Program-made: the position numbers and the translations under genes
Assembly: GCA_963281255.1 (NCBI GenBank)
Contig: OY725497.1
Span: forward strand, 4,332,968 to 4,396,967
Reading direction: 5' to 3'
From: Aphrocallistes beatrix
Lineage: Eukaryota; Porifera; Hexactinellida; Sceptrulophora; Aphrocallistidae
Length of the DNA stretch: 64,000 nucleotides
The notes under the pieces: generated by a model
What the model was told of the DNA's origin: nothing
Databases searched by the model: none
Seen by the model: only the letters and a program-made list of their open reading frames with translations
Shown here: in pieces, positions 56,601 to 64,000 of the stretch
How the letters are laid out: every line of letters begins with the position of its first letter
How positions within the stretch are numbered: position 1 is the first letter of the stretch

Positions 56601-59370
56601 CGGGCACAGCCGGTGGTGCAGCCCCGGGGATTCCATCCAGGAGGTCATCTGTCGGGAAGTGCTGCCCCTCTTGCTCGAGGTCGTTCAGACGGCGTGCTTG
56701 AAGAACGCTGAGAAGTTGCAGCTGCTCTCTGTCTCGCTGCTAGTCCGCTTTATCCGCCGGGTGGACCCACAGCTCGTGGACGAGGTGATGACTACCATCA
56801 GCTCCTCCCCCCCGCTGCCTCCCTCTTCCGCCCCCGGCCTCTCCTACATTCTCTTCCTGACCAACCTGGGCACCTCGTTCCTGCAGAAGCACAAACTGAT
56901 ACAGGCCACCACGGTGGGCCACTACCTCCAGCAGCTACTCACGGAGCATCCGTGGATGCAGGCGTACATGTACAATCTACAGAAGCACTTGGACCTCCTC
57001 CCCAACACTGCCGGCCCCGTCTGTATCTTCCACCTCCTGGTGCTGGCGGGGTTCCCAGAGTTGCCTGCGTTTGGAATGCGAGTGGAAGTGGAGCAGAAGA
57101 ACTCGCCTCCTCTCCCCGGACTCATGGTACAGGCGAAAGAGGGGAACAGCTACGAAGTGGCCCTAGAGAACACACGGTCCACGCGTAATTTCTTAGAGAA
57201 GGACGTTAAGATAAAACCGTCTACCCTAGCCATCGAAGATAAGACCTCTCTGCTGCCCATCCTCAAACTGACAGTGGACTGCTTGAGGATAGCGGAGAAG
57301 TCCGTAGAGCAGCTCTACGTCAGTTTCTTGCTGCAGAAGACAGTCCTGAACTATGTGCAGGGAGACAAGAGCGGCGAGAGCATCCATGAAGTTCTCAAGT
57401 CGGGAATGCTCGACCTCCTCGCTAAGCTTGCCTGCAAGCCCACCGGCGTCGATAAGAAGTGGCAAGTGGCAGAGCTGGAGCACTTGTGTATACGTTCTTA
57501 TCAACCGGACAAGAACAGGGGCAACACCCCCTCTCCGCTGGAAAACGAAGCCAGCGAAGAAAGTAAAGAAAAGTCCACAGAAGTGAGTAAAGCTGAGCAG
57601 CGAGATCCTCTGGGTAATCTGTCCGACTCGGTCAGGGAGACCTTCTTCAACCTCCAGGGTGCATTCACCTGCAGCTTATCTGTGATCCGCGCCGCTTATG
57701 AGAAAGCGGAGAAGAAGGAAGAGACGCTAATCGAGAATGTACAGCGATGGTTGACGGATGATAAAGGGTTCCAGGTGCCTGAGGATATTTTGGAAAAAGC
57801 CAAAGATTGGGAGCCTTTAGAAGAAGAACCTACCCCTGAAGTTCCAGAAGAGATGGACGAGACCTTAGACAAAGGACTCCCCAAGTATACCCCAATTTCT
57901 ATCGAGAATAAGGACTTCACCATCACCAAAGATCAAGACAAGAACAAGAAGGAGAAAGAGATCTTGATTCCGCCGGCGGATACGTTCGAGGGCGAGTATG
58001 CCAGCTCTCGTAAAGACTCCCTCGAGCTCTTCTACAGCATGGAGAACGATAAGCTGAAGCGGAGTCAGATGAAGAAGTTGCTCTCAGGTCTGAACGTGCT
58101 CCAGGCCAGACACACCCTCTTCTCACTCATCCTGCACTGGAATCTAGAAGTGCCGCTCTGCACCGGATTCCTCGAAACCATGGACGTGTCCCGGCTATTC
58201 TCACTGCTACAGTGTGCCCATAAGTCTCTGGACGAGTCAACTTTTGATAAAATGCTTGATCAACTTGTCACACACATATCTAACACGACCAAGAAAGCGC
58301 TAGGCGTTGAGGCCAGCAAAGTACTCGGCCCTATAAAAGCATGCACCCTCACCAAGGAGTCCACACACCCCAACACGAAGACCATAGTGGAATCTAAGAT
58401 TCAGATTAAAAACGCAATTCAGTACATTATCACCCCAGATGCCCAGTCAGGTTTCCAACCAGACGATACACTGCTGTTCGGTTCTGACAGTCAATTTGTC
58501 GAGAATAGAAAGGAGATTTCCGGAACCGATTTCAAGGCTGTGAATCAAATCGTTATTTCAGCTAAAAATCTGCACTGCAAAGTGAAGACTCCTCACCCTA
58601 ACAACGAGTGGGGCTGGAAATTCAATGTCGTGGTGGTAACAGCTGGCGTCCTGTCGTGTTTCGATTCTGCTTGTAAGCTGCTTGAGCGCATTCTGTCCAA
58701 ACTCGAGAACTCTACCCCTTTGCTACCCCTGGCCTCTGTCTGGGAGAACCTGTTCATTGCGTGTTGCTTCCATCCCGACGAGGAGAGGTTCAAGATAGTC
58801 TCTCTCATGGGGTTAGTCCTCAAACTCTTCACGACTCAGAATTCCCTGAGGAGATCGAAAGACCCAGACGAGGTCGTTTCTAAGAAGGACCCAGAGCAAC
58901 AGATCGACCTCACCTTACTCCGCCCGCTGTGGAACTACTACTCCAAGCTCATCGACCAACACGACAACAAGAAGACCGCACTCATGAACCTCAAGGTCCC
59001 CCCCATCGCACGAATGCTGACAGATCTGTTCACGCAGGTGGAACTCTGCGCCGGTGCGTGTGGGATGGAGCGTGAGTTGATGATGAGTCAGGTCACGGAT
59101 GAATCAATGGACGCGATCCTCCGCGTTGGTATCCGCAATGTTGGGCTTGTCAGTGTTGCAATTGATGCTGACAACATCATCAAGGATAAGTTTATTCAAG
59201 CGAAAAGTACTACTGTCGATCTTTTTAAGGAATTACCTTTTTCAACAAACTCAGATTCTGAAAAGAAATCGCTCTCCTTAACACCCGCGGCCAGCACTGA
59301 GGACGATTCGACGGAGGAGAGTCTGTACTCAGATGACAGCAGCTCCTACTATTCCGACTGGAGCATCTAG
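50613..59370 (+). CDS. ZZEF1: ZZEF1 orthologue lacking recognisable ZZ fingers
   Basis: Two exons, 50613-51653 and 51859-59370, joined in phase 0, give 2850 residues (human about 2960). The start Met-Gly-Asn matches human ZZEF1. In order: a weak EF-hand-like region (about 60-130), an APC10/DOC domain (about 233-375, with TYWQSSG and DGCDTRV), a CUB-like domain (about 1137-1230), a Lys/Glu-rich low-complexity segment where vertebrate ZZEF1 carries two ZZ zinc fingers, helical C-terminal repeats, and a second short CUB-like motif (NNEWGWKFNVVV, about 2600). The ZZ fingers of human ZZEF1 bind histone H3 and SUMO-type tails and support transcription, so that reader function should be absent here. 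The gene is GC-richer than its neighbours. Confidence 0.88.
51683..51818. mobile_element. Palindromic TA-flanked MITE filling the ZZEF1 intron
   Basis: A 136-bp near-perfect palindrome (outer ~40-bp arms, TTTGTTACCGTTAAA-type ends) flanked by TA at both ends. It makes up two thirds of the single 205-bp intron of ZZEF1. TA duplication suggests Tc1/mariner ancestry; it is non-coding. Confidence 0.7.
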
Positions 59371-59691
59371 TTGCAGATCTTAATAGTAGCTTTCTATTGC
59401 TTTAATACCGTATCATTTTAGTGTTAGTTCTTGCCATTCCCTCTAGATAGATTCGAGGACAATTCACACATAAAATTGTTGACCTACATATGTTTATGTA
59501 TATGTATATGAGTCTGTTTTTAGTTTAATATTTGTTATTGTTTTATTCAAATGTGTTTTTGTCAGTATTTTGTGTGTACAGAAAGTGGTTTCTGAGCAAA
59601 ACCTGTATCATCCACGTCGAAGGCTAAGCTTTGTAAAAAATGCAAATTCATCCATTCCATTTTAACATAGACTTTGTATTGCGATAGCATC
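59371..59691. other. Intergenic region without visible gene
   Basis: About 320 bp with short TATG repeats. Nothing else was recognised. Confidence 0.4.
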
Positions 59692-60405
59692 ATGTCCAGA
59701 TACGATTCGAATCGTAGTTCGATGCTCGACACGATCCTAGAGCTGGAGAGCACCAATAAGAACCGACTCTTGCACTCAGTCATTCTAGTCTCTCAGGTTG
59801 ATCCCAGGATCGACTCAGCTTACTTGAAAATAGCGAGTCACTACGAAGCTCTGTTCGCGAAACTTCAGAAGCGCTACCAGTGCGAACCTCCGACCGGATT
59901 ACTGCTTCTGTACTCGAATTTCGCGTTCCATTTCATCGAGGCACACCACACACTGATAATGCACACGATTAAGGATCTCCAATCGCGAACGTACCCCTCT
60001 CCCGACGCACTGTTTTCGAACTCGATTATTGCGCAGTACCTCAGTAACATCAAGTTCCCACTGCTCCCAATCTGGAAATCAGCCATCATAGACATTCCCC
60101 CGAGCAGTGAAGAGGCCTTTCAGACAACCGACTCCCTCGATGTAGTGGTCGGCTCCGTCGTTCGATCTTTTTACAAACTTGTATCGATGTACCACAAATT
60201 CCCTAAGAGCGAGGCCATGCGGTTTCTGGACAAGATCCATGAGCGTATGGACTTGCTAGTCTCAAGGGAGAAGCTCGAGTTCTTGTTGAAACAGAAGGAG
60301 CTTTTGAGACCGAGTGAATTTGTTAAGATTACAGAACAGAGACATACCACACCGCTACAGAGTGATCTCGCTTGGCCTGTGCCTACGAGGCTATTTCACG
60401 TTTAA
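59692..60405 (+). CDS. TEX47-like protein (BLUF-fold-like)
   Basis: Intronless 237-residue protein. The central PPTGLLLLYSNFAFHFIEA resembles the beta strand pair of BLUF-type domains and the equivalent TGLLLIYP...ILES segment of vertebrate TEX47 (C7orf62). The ending SEFVKI...DLAWPVPTRLF matches EAFIKM...EVVWPAPSRF of TEX47, and the length is similar. TEX47 is a testis protein of unknown function. The flavin-binding residues of true BLUF photoreceptors cannot be confirmed here. The ATG at 59692 is preferred to upstream non-ATG codons. Assignment relies on remembered homologue sequence. Confidence 0.6.
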   Translation: MSRYDSNRSSMLDTILELESTNKNRLLHSVILVSQVDPRIDSAYLKIASHYEALFAKLQKRYQCEPPTGLLLLYSNFAFHFIEAHHTLIMHTIKDLQSRTYPSPDALFSNSIIAQYLSNIKFPLLPIWKSAIIDIPPSSEEAFQTTDSLDVVVGSVVRSFYKLVSMYHKFPKSEAMRFLDKIHERMDLLVSREKLEFLLKQKELLRPSEFVKITEQRHTTPLQSDLAWPVPTRLFHV

Positions 60406-60771
60406 CATCTTGTGTTTACATTATATCACTTAACTCACATACATATCTTATAATTAATAACTTCATGCTATAAGCCGTACTCCATTGTCCGTTCTTTTGC
60501 AGACATTTAACCAGAGTTTTATTCAAAATCCGATTTGTTCTGCTTTTAGTGCCGCTACAGAGTGGGTGCCTTTATGGCATTGATTGTGTACTGCTACGTC
60601 CTAAATGTAATATCTAAAAACTTTCTTCGCCTTTAATACAGTAGAAGGTGTCAGGATGTAACCCGATCTCTGTGCTTAGAACGTTACAATGCACATATGT
60701 GTGATATCATATATGAACATACTATACTGTGTAGACATATTTTCACACCTTTTAAAAGTATTTCCTCAGAC
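60406..60771. other. Intergenic region upstream of SPT5
   Basis: About 370 bp with no gene seen. The frame extends upstream of the SPT5 start to an ATG at 60697, but the acidic N-terminus at 60772 fits the family, and an acceptor-like TTTCCTCAG lies two bases before it. Confidence 0.45.
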
Positions 60772-63700
60772 ATGAGTGAGTCTGACAGTGATGCCAGTAG
60801 CTCAGACTCGGAGCAAGACTCTGCTGAGGAGAGGCCGGCCAAGGTAGCGCGCGTGGAGGAGACCCCCAGAGGGGGAGGGGGGGAGGGAGAAGGGGACGAG
60901 TCGGGGTCGGGCTCGGATGCGGATGACCCCGAAGACGACGATGACGAGTACGACGACGAGGAACTGGAGACCTACGGGAAACCGTCCAAACTCCCGCACA
61001 ACGACTACGTGCTGGACGAGGCCATCGTGGACGAGGACTACGACACAGACGGAGAGGAAGGCTTCGAGGACTTGCCCCCCATCATCGAGAAGAGGGGCAA
61101 GGGCAGGGACAAGGACAGGGACATGTACTCGGACGTAGACGCCTCCGCGCACCGGCGGTTCATGCAGGAAATCAACGAGTCGGACGCTGACAAGATCGTC
61201 GAGGCGATGACCAAGCGGTTCTCCGGCTACGACGCAGGCTCCTACGCCATGGTAGAGGACGACCCCCAGTCCCTGGAGATCCAGCAGCAGCGACTGCTTC
61301 CAGGTGAGAGGAGTATAAATAGGGGCGAGTTCTGATGTTCAGTTTAATTATGCTGTGGATTAGGTGTGAAGGATCCCAACCTCTGGATGGTGAAGTGCCA
61401 CATCGGAGCTGAGAAGGAGACGGCGTTCAAACTGATGAAGAAGTTCATCTGGGTGAATGATGAGAAGCCGCTCCTGATAAAGTCCGTCGTGTCCCCCGAG
61501 AACCTGAAGGGGTACATCTATGTTGAGGCGTACAAGCAGTCGCACGTGAAGCAAGCCATCGAGGGCAACAGCAAGCTGTCCATTGGCCAGCACAAGCAGA
61601 TGATGGTGCCGATCCAGGAGATGACGGACGTGTTGAAAGTGGTGAAGAACGCCACTCTCGTGAAGAAGGGGTCGTGGGTGCGGCTGAAGAAGGGGTTCTA
61701 CAGGGACGACATCGCACAGGTGGTCTACGTGGACAACTCGCAGAACACGCTCTACCTCAAACTCATTCCCAGACTCGACTTGAAGAGAATCGCGGCCAAG
61801 TACGATCCTCACAACAAAGGGAAAACCCCAGAGAAGAGTCGAGCCTTCAAGCGACCGCCGCAGAAGCTGTTCGACCCCGACCAGATGAAGGAACTCCGGG
61901 CGCCGGTCTCCAGTGAGCGGGGCTACCAGTCCTTCGAGAACGAGAGGTACCAGAACGGATATCTCTACAAGTACTTCCCCAAAAACGCCGTCCTTTTCGA
62001 CGGAGTGACCCCCACGCTGAAGGAGTTGGAGAAGTTCCAAACGAACCCGGAGGACGTCGACGTGAGTCTAACCGGCATTCCCCGGGACGTGAAGTTTGCG
62101 CCGGGCGACAACGTAGAGGTGTCGGAGGGGGAGCTAAAACAGCTGTTGGGAAAGGTGCTGACGGTGGAAGGGGACACCGTCACGATCCTGCCGAGGCACG
62201 AGGAGCTCCAACACCCGATCGAGTTTCCTGCCAACGAACTGCGCAAGCACTTCCAGATCGGCGACCACGTGAAGGTGATCGGGGGGCAGTTCGAGGGGGA
62301 GAGCGGCCTGGTGATCCGCGTGGAGGACAACGTCGCGATCGTGTTCAGCGACGTCTCGCGACACGAGATGAAGGTGCGGCCCAAGGACCTCCAGCTCTGC
62401 ACCGAGACCAGCTCCGGCCTGGACGCGCAGGGGCTGAACCAGGTGGGCGACCTGGTGCAGGTGGACCCGCAGACGGTGGGGGTCATCGTCCGCATCGAGC
62501 GAGACGCGTACCGCGTCCTCACGCACTACGACAAGGTGCAAGCAGCGAAGCAGCAAGCCGTGCAGAAGAAGAACACGAAGCGGGCCGTGACGCTGGACAA
62601 GTTCAACAACTCCCTCTCCGCCGGAGACCTCGTGAAGATAGGGGACGGGCCGAGGAAGGGCAGCCAGGGCGAGGTGAAGCACATCTACCGACACTTCGTG
62701 TTCGTGCAGATCCACCAGTACTTCGAGAACGCGGGCTACGCAGTGGTGCGGGCCAAGGGGTGCGAGTTGGTGGGCGGACAGAACAAGTCGGTTAGCACGA
62801 TGGGAACGCCGAGGCAGTCTCCCCGGTCTCAGATGGGCGGCGCCATGTCCCTCCAGAGCCCGCGACTCAGCCCCTTCAGCAGCCCCAGGGGGCGGGGCGG
62901 AGGAGGCGGTGTGGGGAGGGGAGGAGGAGCCTACGCTAGAGACGTGAAGCTGATTGGACAGACCGTGCGCATCACGGTGGGCGCGTACAAGAACCACATC
63001 GGGATTGTGAAGGACGCCACTGAGGCGTTGGCACGCGTGGAGCTCCACTCCAGCCCTCTCACCATCAACGTGGACAAGACGCACTTGTCCGTGGTGTCCG
63101 ACCAGAAAAGTGGTTCCCAGACGGTGGCGCACACGCCCATGTTCGGTCTGCAGACCCCCATGCACGGCAGCACCACACCGCGCTGGGGGGCCACTCCCAT
63201 GCACCACGGAGCCCGCACGCCGATGCACGGGAACATGACGCCGGACGTCGGGTCGCGGACCCCTTACGGGTCCGAGACCCCGCTACATGACCCCTCTCGC
63301 ACCCCGTCGGCCTGGGACCCCTCCAACGCGACACCGCGTCACGACTTCGGGTACTCCTTCGACACCCCCATGACCCCCACTGGCCACCTCTCCGAGGCCT
63401 CCCCTCACCCCATCCAATACGGACAGACTCCGCTCTACGCCACAGAGCCGGTCAGTCCCTCCCACTTCGACTCCGTCACCCCCACCCCCGCGCACTCCGT
63501 CACTCCGGGGGTGTCCACTTCCAGGGAGATCTCCTTCCTCTCCCCGGAAACGCTGAAGGGACTTGAGGTGCAAATCAACCAGTCCGGCAGCCTCCACGGA
63601 AGGATTGGCTTCATCCTGCAAGCTAGCCTCATGAGCAAGGCCACCGTGAAGCTGTACAACCCGAAGGACACAGGCCGTGACACCTGTGAGGTGCCTCTGA

Positions 63701-63876
63701 AGGAGCTAGAGCTCACACCCATCAGCGAGGGGGACCAGATCAAACCGCTGAAGGAGCAGGAGAACTCGATTTACAAACTGCTCTCAATCGACTCGCACGA
63801 CGCCGTGTTGAGAGGGCGCTCCGGGGAGCTGCGCATGCTGCCATTGGACAAAGTGGCGAAGTATGTGTCTGTGTAG
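60772..63876 (+). CDS. SUPT5H: Transcription elongation factor SPT5
   Basis: Exons 60772-61303 and 61364-63876 are joined by a 60-bp intron (phase 1), giving 1014 residues. An acidic N-terminus (Ser/Asp/Glu-rich, residues 1-110) precedes [11 protein letters not shown], the NGN domain ([30 protein letters not shown]) and several KOW domains (for example [59 protein letters not shown]). A C-terminal repeat region of TPM-G-type units ([13 protein letters not shown]) follows, the CDK9 substrate region, and a last KOW. With SPT4 it forms DSIF, which governs RNA polymerase II pausing and elongation. Strong GC enrichment produces long antisense open frames. Confidence 0.97.
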
Positions 63877-64000
63877 CCACGGATTTGATTAACTAGACTC
63901 AGCGCATGCTCCATTTGATGAAAAAATTTCCACATTCTTATCCCTCAACATTTTAAATTTCCACTTCTTATCCCTCAACATTAATCCACATTTAATTAGC
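63877..64000. other. SPT5 3' flank with a short direct repeat
   Basis: A ~22-bp unit (TTCTTATCCCTCAACATT core) occurs twice, near 63935-63952 and 63965-63982, with a third partial match to CCACAT following. Meaning unknown. Confidence 0.5.

Noticed and set aside
62134-63228. Long minus-strand open frame (364 codons) inside SPT5
   Set aside because: It lies opposite the strongly conserved KOW/CTR coding sequence in very GC-rich DNA, where stop codons are rare. The translation is compositionally odd (His/Arg/Leu-rich) with no domain.

Overview
The window is nuclear DNA from an intron-poor animal. The animal assignment rests on a testis-specific-type kinase, a small-Maf-like bZIP protein, MFSD11, KLHDC3, a CIMIP1-like ciliary protein, a TEX47-like protein and PARP14-like ADP-ribosyltransferases. 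Genes are compact and introns are GT-AG. Several large conserved genes (POLK, KLHDC3, MFSD11, OSGEPL1) have no intron, and ZZEF1 and SPT5 have one each. The phylum cannot be told from the sequence.

Layout. 1-2.5 kb: an EEPD1-like phosphohydrolase running off the left edge (minus strand), divergent from a CFDP1/BCNT gene, then an intronless TSSK-like kinase with a TATA box. 2.6-28.9 kb: three tandem, same-strand PARP14-like genes (A, B, C). Each is predicted to encode RRM-like domain(s), KH-like modules, one macro domain, a WWE-like domain and a C-terminal mono-ADP-ribosyltransferase domain with an H-Y-L triad. 29-35 kb: CIMIP1-like, COX7A-like, MFSD11 and small-Maf-like genes. 35.4-41.5 kb: six-exon glucosidase II alpha (GANAB). 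41.8-49.5 kb: KLHDC3, an unrecognised multi-pass membrane protein (minus strand), DNA polymerase kappa, and mitochondrial OSGEPL1. 50.6-59.4 kb: a ZZEF1 orthologue without recognisable ZZ fingers. 59.7-63.9 kb: a TEX47-like gene and SPT5.

The PARP array is the accessory, fast-changing part. B and C share an internal duplication of a two-exon module; a small in-frame exon that could link the two copies appears to have been recruited at the duplication junction. B resembles A in some tracts where C differs, which points to gene conversion. Paralogue comparison gives filled and empty sites for transposon insertions: a hAT-like MITE upstream of B, and a Helitron-like element carrying nested elements in B's fifth intron. 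Because PARP14-type proteins act in antiviral and stress ADP-ribosylation signalling in vertebrates, an innate-immune role is a reasonable inference, but the sequence does not show it. The other genes are mostly housekeeping (transcription elongation, N-glycan trimming, tRNA t6A, translesion synthesis, chromatin) or cilium/sperm related, and no operon-like functional grouping is evident.
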